A stretch of 64,000 nt of DNA from Prosapia bicincta (GCA_036971475.1 JBAIZL010000005.1:59820155-59884154), one strand, 5' to 3'; counted from the stretch's first letter, positions 48,956 to 61,079 are shown. Numbers and translations are program-made. The notes: generated from the letters alone by a model not told the origin.

Positions 48956-50814
48956 ATTTAATGTTAATATCATTTCTTTGTATTTACTACACAATTTACT
49001 ATTCAAATTTAGTATTGATATTTCATAGCAGGGCGTAGCATAAATTTAGTTACTAATACAATTTTGAATAGATCACTGAAAATTTTCTAGCCGAAATAAT
49101 TGTCGTTGCTAAGTAATCTAACATTGCAAAAAATACAACAATTGCAACCTATTATGTTTAATATGTGTTTTACCGCATTTTTTCTAATTTGCTGTTAAAT
49201 TTTATCCCTGACGTGTTACAAATCCTACTCGCGTCATCAATTCTCTTTTTCCAGTCAGAGTAAACATACAAACCGATTAGAGGTAGATTCTTCGATTGTG
49301 GCCTAAACATAGGTCTATATCCCCTTAAAATGTTATTTTCCTACGTAATGACCACGAGTCACAAATCAATGCCGGTTCTTCCCCTGGTCTGTATTGATAA
49401 AGGCTTCTGAAATGTCAAATAATTACGACAAAAGAATGATTTTTTAATTATTATGTACCTATATGAAATGCTACTTTATATACTGCATGGACGAGTAGAG
49501 TACATTTTCCTACTTTATTTTTAAACGTTCATGTTAATTAGCTGATAGTATATGTTACAACATCTTAAGTTAGCTTCAACCAGTTTTCCATGTTCTTTCT
49601 GAGGGTGTTCGGCTGGTTCAAGGAAAGGTTTTACTGACAGCATCGCCTTTGAGATAAACCGAGGATATTCGATGGGGCAGTGAATATAAGATTTGTAGAT
49701 GATACGACTGAAAACCCGTTGCAACCTTAAAAGCTTTCGATTCGTTAGATATACTGAAATTGAATTTTCACGACGGGTAACGAGTTGTTTTGAGGCCACA
49801 TCTTGAACTTTATTTAAAAAAACGCCTAAGCATGTTCAGATGCCGAATTCGGTATCTGTAATTTTAGTCAGTGTTAAACTTCAAATTTATAAATTGTGTT
49901 CGATTATTACTAGTCACTCAAACTTATTTATTATTTCTACTTGAAAACCTATTTCTCACGTGTACAAATAAGGTTAAAGGGTAAAGGAGAAAGGAGAAAA
50001 GTCCGTAAGAAAAGGCCTGGTGCCCGAACGTAGGACGACCAGAAAAGGAGAAAAGGTCCGAAGAGTGGGCATGAGTCTTCTATTGTATGGCCTCAACCAC
50101 CATCTGTCGTTATCCTCTTACAATACAAGTTCAAATTAAATCTGGAAGTTTTAGTCTATTAAGTCGTTAAATGCAACCCAAAAGTCACAGAAATACGCTG
50201 CATATAATTTGTTTAGTATGATATTGTTTAAATCACTGTTTCCCTGCAATCTCACATTTCAAGACATATATGAGGTGGCGGCTACGTGCCTCTGAAAAGC
50301 GCAAATTTTATTTCAGTCGTTGAACCTAATTAGTTTTAAATCTATTTCTGTCTCTTCTTATTGTATTTTTCAGTATTTTATGGATTCGTCGTGTTTAATG
50401 GATTATATTTACTATTCCAAATGGTAATAATAATAATATGTTTTTAATAATTAACTACGCTTTTAATAATCTATTATACTTATAAAACTTTTGTTAATTA
50501 CATTTGAATAATTGAGAGTGTATTCGCTAGTTTAATCGCCTTATATGTTAATAAAATTGGTAATTGTGAGAATGACCGGCCAACTACGATATTTAGGAAA
50601 ATAGTTCAAAACCACCAAATAGGACGATATGCACAAGAATTTTCTTTCATTGACCTCGGAAAGTTATTTTTTCAATTTAAAGTAGGGTAAAAAAAGTCAG
50701 TAGGGAGGAATAAGTTATGAATAGGCTGCGGAGTGATACAGTGGATACACCACGCATACCTTACGTGAGTAGAGATTTGAGAGACAACGGTTTGGCATAA
50801 TTTTTATGGTTTTT
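48956..50814. other. Unassigned sequence
   Basis: AT-rich with short unrecognised ORFs (92 aa at 49521-49799). A purine-rich patch GGTAAAGGAGAAAGGAGAAA lies near 49980-50060. Confidence 0.5.
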
Positions 50815-51110
50815 ACGTATATTTAAATATCCTTATAAAGTATCCAGTTAGGATTTGGTTTTAAATTTATACATTACCTATGTTGAAATATACCTAAAAA
50901 GCGTCCAGTGAGGATAGATTTGGTTGTAATTTAATAAATTACATAAAACTAACCATAAATGGTTAAATGTATAAAATTAGAACCAAATCTATCCTGACTG
51001 GATACTTCATAGGAATATTTCAATATAGATATATCAAATTAATCTTCACCGGGAATAACAAAAGATAGTAATAGTTATCCATATTGCTTCAGGACATGTT
51101 TTTTATTCAT
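50815..51110. repeat. Foldback copy of the family at 29.05-29.35 kb
   Basis: The left part contains AAAGTATCCAGTTAGGATTT and AAAGCGTCCAGTGAGGATAG. The right part contains the inverted ACCAAATCTATCCTGACTGG and ATACTTCATAGG. Outer sequence ATATTGCTTCAGGACATGTT matches the reverse complement of 29.06-29.10 kb. Three tandem-inverted versions of the TATCCAGT...GGAT core are present, so the copy is internally rearranged. Confidence 0.65.
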
Positions 51111-51191
51111 AGAGTTTAGTAGATTACTAAACACCATCTACAGTTGTGACGTCACTGTATCACTCAGCGGGGGCAAAGCTACCTAAATAGA

Positions 51192-51309
51192 TTTCACCTT
51201 AGTGAAACGCCGATATGTAAGGTGTGAAATGCAGAGGGAGGCGCCATTGAACATGCTTTACTAAATTGTACTACACAGTGTGAAGAGAAATACTGGCAAA
51301 GAATTGATT
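51192..51309 (+). pseudogene. LINE C-terminal zinc-knuckle remnant
   Basis: The plus frame from 51192 reads FHLSETPICKV, then an in-frame TGA where the second cysteine of the CxxC pair belongs. NAEGGAIEHALLNCTTQCEE follows and the frame ends at TAA near 51307-51309. The spacing C-x2-C...E-H-x2-x2-C is the module downstream of RNase H in insect LINEs (compare CPLC...SHLLTC at 2516-3065). Upstream RNase H is absent. The longer minus-strand ORF across this locus (51261-51635) is therefore likely a shadow. Confidence 0.55.
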
Positions 51310-51734
51310 AAATACCTACCACTGCCAGAAATTGCATAAACCCACTTCTCTGATATCTGACACAAAATGTTTATAAGAGACATGGAGGGGTCGGCGCTTT
51401 TGGGCAGGAAACTCGCTAAGGAAAAGGTAAAATAGGATGAAGTCGTTGATCGTAATGCATAATCAAGAACGTACCCAGTAGGTTTATTGATGTTTACATA
51501 CCAAGAAAGCTCAAAACCGCCTTCTTTTCCCTTGACCGAATCGGGAACGACACGTTTTCCCTTTAAACATATTGCTTGCCCTATACAGTAATGAAAAACA
51601 ATAATAGAATGTTTTTCAAAATATAACTTAATCAAATATTTTAGTATTATTGCAAATCCATATTAAAGCTCTAGAAATTTCCAAATTGATATTGGAGTAG
51701 TAATATCACACTGGACTAATTAAAGAAAGTTATT
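51310..51734. other. Unassigned sequence
   Basis: No recognised gene. May contain the rest of the decayed LINE 3' end. Confidence 0.4.
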
Positions 51735-52485
51735 TTAAAAATACTTAACTAAGTGAATACGTAATTACTTACTTTCTGACGCTTTTCAAAAAAATTTACG
51801 AAGCTAACCCTCTACTGGCGGCATCGATTATTTGTAAAGGCTCTAACGGGAATGGATTTATAACTGTGGAATGGGGTGGGCTGTTTGAGTTGTGTGTCAT
51901 ATAATAGAAAAGGTAGTTGGCTTCAAAGTGTGTGTGATCATTTAATGCGTTTTCTTTATCTGTTGCGTAGTGTTTGTAGATTTCATATTTTTCTAAGGTT
52001 GTTAGTTTTTTTTATTTTGTTTCAATGTGTGTAGAACATTTAAATTAGTGTGTATGGTGTGTGTTGGGTGTTTTTTAGGTGTTTTGCGTAGCTGGGTTTA
52101 GGGTTTGTTTGTTTTCTTGTGGGGGGGGGGTAATGTGTTCTTCGAAGCGTGTATAGAATGACCGGTTTGGCCGATATAATAGTTGGGACAATCATTACAA
52201 ATTAATTTGTAAATACCTGAAGGTTTGTATTTGTCTGTTTCTTTTTGAAAAGGTTGTATGTGCAGTCTTAAAGTGTTTGTTGTTTTGTAGGATATTTGGT
52301 AATGGAGTTTTTTTGAATGTGGAAGCTATTTTGTGTGTGTTTTTGTTATGGTAGGTGACGGATATGTATTTGTTGTTTTTTGTGTGGTTTGTCTGCGTGG
52401 CCGTTTGATGGTGTTTATGTTTAATTTTCCTGAGTATGTTGTCTATAAGCGTATGTTGGTAGCCGTTTTGTTGAGCGATGTACAT
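51735..52485 (-). mobile_element. Penelope-like element, 5'-truncated 3' end (minus copy)
   Basis: The minus strand from 52485 encodes the end of a Penelope-like reverse transcriptase, then the GIY-YIG endonuclease, then a C-terminal tail and 3' terminal DNA ending near 51735. A near-identical but shorter copy lies on the plus strand at 52476-52930. The two form an inverted repeat with arms of about 450 bp. Penelope-like elements are known for inverted, truncated copies joined at their 5' sides, which is exactly this arrangement. A run of 10 G at 52120-52131 on the plus strand marks a local expansion in this copy. Confidence 0.85.
52130..52485 (-). pseudogene. Penelope-like polyprotein fragment: RT thumb/linker and GIY-YIG endonuclease
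   Basis: The frame 52195-52485 begins AQQNGYQHTLIDNILRKIKH, the KQNGY....ID.IL region after the reverse-transcriptase palm. It continues YISVTYHNKNTHKIASTFKK, the linker seen in Penelope-like proteins. A frameshift near 52235 is followed by YKPSGIYKLICNDC and PNYYIGQTGHS, the two halves of the GIY-YIG nuclease motif with the C-x2-C pair specific to Penelope-like endonucleases. This nuclease nicks target DNA for reverse transcription. Downstream broken frames still show NNLRKI..., NDHTHFE and HSNSPPHST pieces of the C-terminal tail. It is inactive because of the frameshift and missing palm. The first methionine is not native. Confidence 0.85.
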
Positions 52486-52930
52486 CGGCCAAACCGGCAG
52501 GTCATTTTATACACGCTTCGAATAACACATTACCCAAAAAAAAAAACAAACAAACCCTAACTCCCGCTACGCAAAACACCTAAAAACACACATACACGCC
52601 GATATACACACTAATTTAAATGTTTTACGCACATTAAAAAAAGTAAAAAACTAACAACCTTAGAAAAATATGAAATCTACAAACACTACGCAACAGATAA
52701 AGAAAACGTATTAAATGATCACACACACTTTGAAGCCAACAGCCTTTTCTATTATATGACACAAAACTCAAATAACCCACCCCATTCCACAGTCATAAAT
52801 CCATTTCCGTTAGAGCCTTTACACATAACCGATGACGCCAGTAGAGGATTAGCTTCGTAAAAGGAACGAATGTTTTGAAACGCGTCTGCAAGTAAGCAAC
52901 TACGTATTCACTTAGTTAAGTATTTCTAAA
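52476..52930 (+). pseudogene. Penelope-like element, GIY-YIG C-terminal half and 3' end (plus copy)
   Basis: The plus strand starts abruptly with MYIGQTGRSFYTRFE at 52478, the YIG half of the nuclease motif plus the R-S-F-x-x-R-F-x-E-H block, but a TAA replaces the next codon. It continues with decayed C-terminal sequence and a 3' UTR ending near 52930 (CTGCAAGTAAGCAACTACGT). Its mate on the minus strand is at 51735-52185. It lacks the GIY half, so the junction at about 52476-52485 is a 5'-truncation point where two copies were joined head to head. Confidence 0.8.
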
Positions 52931-53916
52931 ATTAATTTAATCAGTGAATTCAAGATAATTACATGAAGCAATTTTAATAAAAGAATGTTATATCGCGACT
53001 TCTATGGCAAAAGAATTTAGTGTTGCATCATGGCAAACCTTTTACCTCATATTCCAGGTGGCGTTGGGCTAAATGTAAACACGCAAAGGTATTTCCGAGT
53101 GTCGCTGGTTTTCACTCGTCTGGACAAACAACGTAGGAAGATTTCGTCTCATTAAAGCTTATACCATTCTGGCGATTGCTTACCAGAATGAAATGGACAA
53201 AAGTGATTCCCTAAATTGACGAACAAATATATCCAGCCTCTTGAACACATATTTGTTCGGAGCAAACACATTACGTTGTTTAACTATTCGCGGCTGGCCC
53301 ACTGGAGTCCACAGCTGTACGTCATTTGTAATCAATAATTTTACTTTTTAAAGTTTTCCTGATAAAATTATTTTATTAATTTGCCATTTTAGTTTACAAC
53401 GCTGTTCAACATTGGTATTACTTTTATATTTTAAAACAATGATTGTTTCAACAAATCGTGGATTATGCTATATCGCAGTCTTGATTTTAAACAATAATGA
53501 CCACGTCAGCTAGTTACTGATCGTAGTGAAAAACCTGTTATTGTTCACTTATTGTATTTTAAACATTGCTTGGTAAAATTATGAATCATTTTACAACAGT
53601 GGAAGATTAACAGTGATTGGACCAATGCGGTGTATCTTTAGATTGCAACGCAATCACCTTCAGAGGTATTATTGCAAGCACAACTACCTACAAGTTTTTG
53701 AGGTTAGAAGGTCTTATTTATTTACAATAATGGAAGGTTACGGTTTTACTGGATACAACCCTCTAAACACTAAAAGAGTTTCAAATTAATATCTGATTCC
53801 AGTTTCAGTAAAATCGTTGGTTTAATTGATTTGATTTTTGTTTTAAATTATCTTTAGAAAATATAGTTGATGATTTAAAACTTTACTTTTAAAAACGAAT
53901 CACAATTATTACACTC
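52931..53916. other. Unassigned sequence
   Basis: AT-rich. A small palindrome-like GATTGCAACGCAATCACCTT lies near 53642. No gene is recognised. Confidence 0.45.
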
Positions 53917-54601
53917 CAAGGGTGGCTCCAGGGGAGGGACAGTAGGGGCAATTGCTCCCCCAGAGTATTTAGGTACTATTTTTTTCATATTCCGAACAGA
54001 TTTAAGTTTATTCCAGTTTACTTATAAAATTGTATTTTTCATTTGACTTTTATTTTAAAGAAATGTATATTGTTTTTACATTTATGTAATGTTAAGTGTA
54101 CAAATTCATCTGATAGTATTGGTAGTACCACCCAGCATAAACAACACTGCCATGATACAAGTCGCGCACTAGCAGTCTGTCCGTCCTCGTCAGACCGAAC
54201 CGTTTGATGAAACGACGAAAGTTACACAATAATTTCTATGTAGCGTTGATTTTATCACGGCAGCCACAGCCGCCTTATAGAGGTCGGTACCACTACTTCG
54301 AAGTTCCACTCAAATTAGTACCTAAACTACCTAAATATTTTGAATTTTTATACGCTAGGTAACGTACATATGGTAAGTTAGTTGCTCATTCATTAATACG
54401 TATTAATGGGTGATAAATAGTCAATGCCACTGGCGCCGTCTGTAAACCTGTATCTATGTAAATTCAGGTAAAATGCATGTTTTTTTTAAATACAAGAATA
54501 GTTTAAAATTTCATTTCCAGCTCTTTATTTTTGAACGTTTATCTCCCCAAACCCCCTTCCCGTGTTTTCATGCCATTGTACCCTCCCTACAGCCGCCTTT
54601 G
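53917..54601. mobile_element. Degenerate hAT-like non-autonomous element, 685 bp
   Basis: The left end CAAGGGTGGCTCCAGGGGAG and the right end (inward) CAAAGGCGGCTGTAGGGAGG form imperfect inverted termini of the type common in hAT elements. Flanking 8-bp words are TTACACTC (53909-53916) and TTACACGT (54602-54609), matching at six of eight positions as an aged target duplication would. No transposase is visible in the interior. The call is less certain than the MITE at 16.66 kb. Confidence 0.5.
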
Positions 54602-55671
54602 TTACACGTATTCAGATCCAAGTCTATATAACTTTCGCCCATGCAAGAAACGTAAGATCTTTGCGCTAAGTTAACGCGACTGTGTAAAGCACCGCACACT
54701 TTCTGTAAAGTCATCAATAGATGCATCTAACGTCTTGTGTACAGTGCGTGAGGTTTAACGGTGTCCCTCGTTCTGCTGTAGCATTTGACTACTAGCCTAA
54801 CTAAAAACTATACAATACATATATCGTCTCTTTCTTTGCAGAAGCAGAGCAACACATTTAAACATCATATCTACATCAATCTATCACAGTTTTATAATTT
54901 AGTTAATTAGAGCTGTTTAGATTTTAAACACACACTGATGTTTTCTGGAGTGTTGGGTTTTGACCCTGCACTGCAGCCCAGTCGCCCTAGCGATCTCAAG
55001 GTCAGAGACACGGTTAAGCACTTGTACATTATTGCTTCTAACGAAAGATCAAGACTAATATTTTTGTGACGGTCTGTATATTCAGTCCAACGTTTCGTTC
55101 AATATTGGGATGTTCCAGGGATCCTTCTCAAGATTACAAATTTTTAGATTGTCAAATGTTCAGTTTTTAACATTTGGCAGTCTAGAAATAGCCTTGAGCA
55201 TTTGGCATTTGTATAGCCTTGAGGTAATCTCAACAGTGATGGACCAGGTGTGGTATATGTGGACATTCATGCATCCGTTTAATTTGGAATGGTCAACATA
55301 TTTATTAGTCTTGTGGCTCGGACAGTGCGGCAGAACTAAAGGACGCTAATGAATTCCGAGTCAATTGCTTTACGGTCGGACAGTAGGCTTTATAGTCTGC
55401 ACCGATGCATGACTAAGGGGGAACTTGGTCTCAAGTATGTGATATACCAAGGTTATTTACTGACTTTGTCAGTTAGGCCTATTTATAATGAGTGATCCCA
55501 AACTTTAAACACCATCCCTAGGACTTGCGTGGATCTGTCCAAGATGGTCGATTATATACCTAACTACTCCTGGGGTTAACATGGCTGTTCCGAAAAAAAA
55601 ACTACCTAATTGACTAGTGGAACACATAAAGAACTTTATGAGAAACCCCTAAGGAGAGATGCAGACGTTGA
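54602..55671. other. Unassigned sequence with a Penelope-like terminal motif
   Basis: At 55085-55135 the minus strand reads CTTGAGAAGGATCCCTGGAA...CGAAACGTTGG, the CTTGA.AAGG...CGAAACGTTG pattern also in the foldback at 5.0-5.3 kb. It is probably a decayed Penelope-like terminus. The 79-aa ORF at 55110-55349 overlaps it and is not recognised. Confidence 0.4.
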
Positions 55672-57649
55672 AGGGTCATTCCGTGTCAAATCAACACACT
55701 TTTAAGAGATTTTTTTCCATCACCATCTCAGATTATGATAAAATTTGGAATATAGGTTACCTTCATGAAGAATAAAAAAAATACCAATTTTCAGCTTAAT
55801 ATCTCAAACGGTTTCCGAAATACGGCCATGTAAAGTTTTCAAAAAACGGTCAAAATGTCGCTGCGGGAAAACGTTTAAATGGTCATAACTCCTCTCCTAA
55901 TAAAGTAAGAATCATGGAAAAGGTGTCATTTTTTAGCTCTTTTTATGCTCTTTTTATGCCCTTTTTAATGATATATAACACATATAGGTTGTGAGAAAAA
56001 AAATATTTTAAAAATCAAAAATAAATTTTTGAATTTAAATATTTTTGAAAACACATTTTTAAAAATTTTGAAAAAAATATATATAATAGGTCTTATTATC
56101 ACTAATTCGTATACTAAGTTTAGTTATGGGATTGCAATGGGTTCACAGCCAAAATAATGTTTTATTAGTGGTGGTTTTTACAATATCAAAATATTTTATA
56201 AAATTTGTTTTATAAAATATTTTATAAAAATAACTAAAAATGGAAAATATAAAAACAGTAATAATGTATTCTTAAATATTACATTTTGTATTTATATTTT
56301 CATCCTACATGTAATTGCAAGTTTATGAAGTACCATTTTCAGCTTGTTATTGCACAATATTCACTCTTGTTCCCACCACAGACAATTTCATGTCTGTACT
56401 TGCTTTTCAAGTTGAGACAAGCTCATGTCCAGTAGCACTTCACCGTCAGATTGTGTTCAGTTTGCAGGTGGCATTTTTTTGCCACTGCCCACGGTAAGGG
56501 ACCAAGTGATGGACTTGGTGGCACGGTCAAAAGATTAGCTGCAAAAGCTAGTTTACAAAGACCGTTTCAAAACCAAATCTTGACTCCATGTGAATTTTAC
56601 GAATGGTCAGTTGAAAATATTCATGGGATTAGTTTTGATTATGCAACGCAAGAAGATTATGTCTCAGCAGAATTTTTTTGAAAGATCGGTTTAGTGAAGC
56701 ACTCACAATAAAGGGGACTCAACAATACCACACCTTTATGCCTGTTGCCTCAATCCGAAATAAGTTAACTGTGAAAATATTTTCCGAATCAACAACTTCT
56801 TCTCAAGTAACAGTATCAAGGTGAACAGACAAAATTACTTTTGCAGACTGTAATGGTTACATAAGTATCGTCTATGACTCTAACTGGTGGCTTGCTTATA
56901 TAATGGATAAAAACGAAGGCGAAGATGAATTAAACGTTACCTTCCTTCATCCCAAAGGACCTTCTCTGTCATTTAGCTACCCAAGAATACCAGATGTATT
57001 ATGGCTACCATTCACAGATGTGTTATGTACTGTGAATCCAACAACTCCAACAGCAAGAATTTACGTCCTATCCGAAGATGAAATTTTAACAACCAATGAA
57101 ATGTTATCACAATACCTCCAACACATGTAGACCTTATGTTAAGTTTCACTGTGTTTGAAATATATGCAATGGTAATGGTTGGATTTCATTAATTATAATT
57201 ATAAAAAGTTTTTATATACAAATATACGTAAAACTAGTTAAAGCCAGGTTCGGTTTAAAATTATTTTGACTATGAACCCATTGCAATCCCATAACTAAAC
57301 TTGGTATACAAATTAGTGATAATAAGACCTATTATATATATTTTTTTGAAATTTTTTTTTGTGTTATATATCATTAAAAAGGGCATAAAAAGATCTAAAA
57401 AATGACACCTTTCCCATGATTCTTACTTTATTAGGAGAGGAGTTATGACCATTTAAACGTTTTCCCGCAGCGACATTTTGACCGTTTTTTGAAAACTTTA
57501 CATGGCCGTATTTCGGAAACCGTTATAGATAAAAATTTGAAATTTAGTATTTTTTTTAGTCTCAACCCCCACTTTGGGTGTAACAAATTTCATTAATATA
57601 TGAAAGGGTGTGGTAAAATAGGTGTGTTGATTTGACACGGAATGGCCCT
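55672..57649 (+). mobile_element. 1.98-kb DNA element with very long terminal inverted repeats
   Basis: Left terminus AGGGTCATTCCGTGTCAAAT and right terminus (inward) AGGGCCATTCCGTGTCAAAT begin inverted repeats. These continue for about 490 bp on the left (to about 56160) and about 390 bp on the right (from about 57259); the difference is a block of roughly 75 bp missing on the right. Both repeats include ATACGGCCATGTAAAGTTTT, AATGTCGCTGCGGGAAAACG and GGGATTGCAATGGGTTCA. The unique interior of about 1.1 kb carries a broken ORF. No clear target duplication was seen, so the superfamily is left open. Confidence 0.82.
56451..57130 (+). pseudogene. Transposon-associated protein of unknown function, C-terminal part, broken
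   Basis: Coding sequence starts after a plausible splice acceptor (TGTGTTCAGTTTGCAG ending at 56467). It reads WHFFATAHGKGPSDGLGGTV then KRLAAKASLQRP, then FYEWSVENIHGISFDY. A frameshift at the T run near 56673-56679 moves the frame. KDRFSEALTIKGTQQYHTF follows, then a stop (about 56822), then WWLAYIMDKNEGEDELNVTF, HPKGPSLSFSYPR and DVLCTVNPTTPTARIY to a stop at 57128-57130. The HGKGPSDG and H-P-x-G-P patterns look conserved and protein-like. I recall similar uncharacterised proteins in invertebrates but cannot name a family. No DDE or nuclease motif is visible in what remains. The terminal inverted repeats on both sides make a transposon gene the likeliest reading. The ORF at 56315-56497 is a shadow or 5' intron. 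Confidence 0.6.
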
Positions 57650-59965
57650 GGAATTTGAAAGTTGCAAATATTGTAGCAAAAACTGATGCAAACATTGTAA
57701 CTTCGGGAAGATTGGGGGACTATGGTAGTACCTAAATTTGCTAGTATTTTATAATGTGTATGGCTATTTACTAAATGTTGATATAAAAATCTTTACCTTA
57801 TGTAGGCGTGGAATCACTTATGCAGGATCTTGTACCTGAGGGTGACCTACTTTCTGACAGAAAATAAAGAAATGTCTGTTCGTTAAGTAACTTTGAAGGA
57901 AAAAGAAAGGACAAGGGCTAATATTTGATAAAGACCGTAAAGCTCCTAGTTTTTACATATGTTATTTTAAAAAACAGTCTAAACAAGAAAAAACGTTATT
58001 GTAAATGTTGTAAACCATAAATACTGGATAAAATTTGAAAACGTATAAACATAACCTTAATCGAAACACAAATTAAATTGTATAATCTGAAGGTTTCATT
58101 ACAATATAGAGCACTAGGCCTATTTTATATAATACATTAAATGACTATAGGCCTATATCTCTCAATATAGCAACAAAGTATTTGGTTTAAAAATACTTTT
58201 GTTTAAAAACAGAATAAGCTCCCTGTGGTTCAATTCAAAATTGGTTGGGTTTATGTTATGAAACTTCTTATTGTAACCAAGCCTATCCTAATTGGAAACT
58301 TTGTAGCTATATTTTAATGTAGCTAAATAGTAACAGCTATATAGGCTAGCTACGTTAATAGCTGTACAACATATGTTAAGGCAGTACAACATAAGTGATG
58401 TAATTCCTAAAGAATTATCTGAGAAAGGCGTGTGTTTATAAAATGAGGTTATGTTTGTAAGACAATAATTAAAGTTTTATTCACTATAATAGATGTTTTC
58501 GATATTAGAGTTAGGACTCATACTTAATAATATAGTTTATTCAATAAACATATTTATTTATAAATTATGAATTACCTGTAATCAAATCATTTAAATTGTA
58601 ATATATTATTATAAGTTTAAAGAAACATTTAATATTATACCTTAAAATGTAAAATATTAAATAACTATCCCAAAAGTAGATTAGTCTAAGCGACTATATA
58701 GTGAATCGACTTTTAACACTTTATTCCATATTTCGGCATTTAGAAACTATAGTAAACTAGGCTACATATAATGCAAACTTTTTTCTGAATTAACCTTTTC
58801 GATTGAAAGTTATTGACTCGGTTGAATAATCTATTTATAGGTTAACAAAATTAGAACATTTACACAAAACATTTCTTTAAATTAAATACCAATATTTAAT
58901 TTAATAGAATATTATTCTTTACTCCTGTGTTTCATAATAATTGTAAAGAACATAACCTAATAATTAATATTCAAATAATTAGGCTTACCTAATTTTTCAA
59001 TAGTGATGAGTAGGCTACAGTTTCTTATAGTCGTAGGCCTAATATTTTTGTATTTATTGCAACCTTGAATTTAAACTCTTTTTATTCAGAAATAAATTTA
59101 CACTTTCAACAAGAAATTTCAAAAAACACGAACACTGCACTCTAGTATGTCACTAATTACCCGTACAGAAAGCTAAAGTACAACTATTCTAATAATCTAC
59201 GCAGATTTACTACGATATTTAATTAATTACACATGGATATCTCAACGAGAGAATTTGTCACAGAAGTACATTGTGTACAGCGAAACAGGAAATTAATTAC
59301 TTCCAACGTTACTGCCAAATTAATTTTGTCTTTACATGTTTACACAAAGAACTTCCTTTGTACACAGACGTTTATAATTTGTAGGTATGTATATTTGCAA
59401 ATATATATTTACTATATTTAGTGAGGATGCTTTTTGGAGGTTAAAAGAAGGAAAGGTTTAAGTTTAAAATTTTAAAAATAGGCAAATGAATAGTATTTTA
59501 GTCAGTGTTATCTTTTGAACTCTGATTTGAAAATTGTTGTCAATTTTTTTTAAGTTTTGTGTTTTAAGTCTTTTGCTTGAAATATAAACATTTTAATTTA
59601 CTGACAATTACTACAAAGTTAAGTAACTGACATTCCAGAATGTGTTTCTGTTTTCAAAAGTATTTTATTGTAAACTAAAAACTACCTCTTCAAATCATAT
59701 AAAAAATACAATAAATTATAAAATAAAGATTACAAAAATTATCCAAATTATAACCTATAATAAAGAATATAATTTGTTCTATTAAAGCTATTAGGCCTAA
59801 TTAAACACATAAAACACATATAATAAATTCCGGCAATCAGCCTAACATGAAAAATTATCATAAAGGGTTAAGGAAAACGTTGGTAGGGCTATTTAAATCA
59901 ATAGAACATGAAATTATTATTATACTCATCCATAATTCTGTTAAAAATATTTGTAAATATATTAC
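57650..59965. other. Unassigned AT-rich sequence
   Basis: Very AT-rich, with scattered TAGGCCTA words and no recognised gene. Confidence 0.5.
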
Positions 59966-59969
59966 ATTT

Positions 59970-60135
59970 TTGTGCCGTTCCTAACATTAAAATATTTTTC
60001 TTTGTTGACATGTTTCAAAATAATTCTATTCTCAAATCTTTAAAAAGTAGGCCTACTAATTAAGTTTTGAGAATGGAGTTACTTGGAAAAACATTAACAA
60101 AGAAAAATATTTTGATGTTAGGAAAGATGGGTAAA
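59970..60135. repeat. Small foldback, arms about 65 bp
   Basis: CCTAACATTAAAATATTTTT, CTTTGTTGACATGTTT and ATTCTATTCTCAAA at 59979-60040 face their inverted counterparts at 60066-60125 (TTTTGAGAATGGAGTTACTT, AACAAAGAAAAATATTTTGA, TGTTAGGAAAG). The spacer of about 25 bp holds TAGGCCTA. Confidence 0.75.
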
Positions 60136-60151
60136 TGTACTCAAACGGATA

Positions 60152-60225
60152 TAAATAAAACCTCTTAACCATAAATAAACTTTTTTATTAATATTTCGAT
60201 TACAAAACAACCATCTGCAGATGAA
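60152..60225 (-). repeat. Solo arm of the palindrome family at 33.77 kb
   Basis: AACCTCTTAACCATAAATAA and TTTCGATTACAAAACAACCA align with the left arm of the 33765-33986 palindrome (AACCTCTTAGCCACAAA, TTTCAGTTACAAAGTAACCA). Only one arm is present here. Confidence 0.5.
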
Positions 60226-60928
60226 TTTATCACAAAAAAGTACCACAGTTGATTCAGATTGTTATCAATAGGACTAGACTATTTTGAACCAGAAACTGGT
60301 AATTTGTTGTCTGCAAAAGCAAGGCTTCTTATAATTTATTCCATTATAACATTATTGTTTTTATATCATTAGTTGAAGTAAAAAAAACTAATCACTTACA
60401 TTAATAAAGTTTAGTATATCTCTTCAGGTATAGTAAATGTCTACATAGCTTGAAATCTATGATTGATTCTATATTTATAGGCTAGAATAATCTTTCTTAA
60501 ATACTATAACTACTGATTGACTGAAATCATTTAAAACTTACAAATTTATAGTGGGAAGGTCTAATTATTAAGACTAATGCCTTAAAAAAATAATGTTTTA
60601 AATTCATTGTATGTCGCAAGACCGAATAATTGATTCTGTTCACATCCAACTTGTAGAAAAGGACTATTCTCTACACACTCAATTTACAATCATGTAGGAC
60701 CATACTAAACATGTGTGTAAAATTTTGCTTTAAAATCAAGAAAACGTTTACTGAAGTACAGCAAGTGCTTCAAGTTACTGATGAAAATCAGCATAATATG
60801 AAGATACAGAACTATACAATCTTCATAATGACATTCAAGAAGGTTAAACAAATTCTACACTACAGTGAAAATATTGTAAAGAGCCCCAATACCACAAAAA
60901 TAACAAATAAAACAAGTCACTTAAGATT

Positions 60929-60978
60929 AAACCCTTATGTACATTTCGATGACCATGTCAGCATCATCAGAGGGTCTT
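60929..60978 (-). ncRNA. Hammerhead-like motif, left arm (inverted)
   Basis: The minus strand reads AGACCCT, CTGATGA, T, GCTGAC ATG GTCATC, GAAATGTACATA, AGGGTTT. It matches the right-arm copy at 61080-61128 except for one base in the inner stem, which opens a single mismatch there. The outer CCCT/AGGG pairing is kept. Confidence 0.35.
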
Positions 60979-61079
60979 AATACAAAATTACAATCTAGCA
61001 AACAAGAAGTTACAAACTAGAATGATATATTTAAATATATATGCTATCAAAATATATGCTAGATTGTAATTTTGTAATA

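Noticed and set aside
51261..51635. 124-residue minus ORF
   Set aside because: No recognisable domain, and it overlaps an antisense LINE zinc-knuckle remnant.
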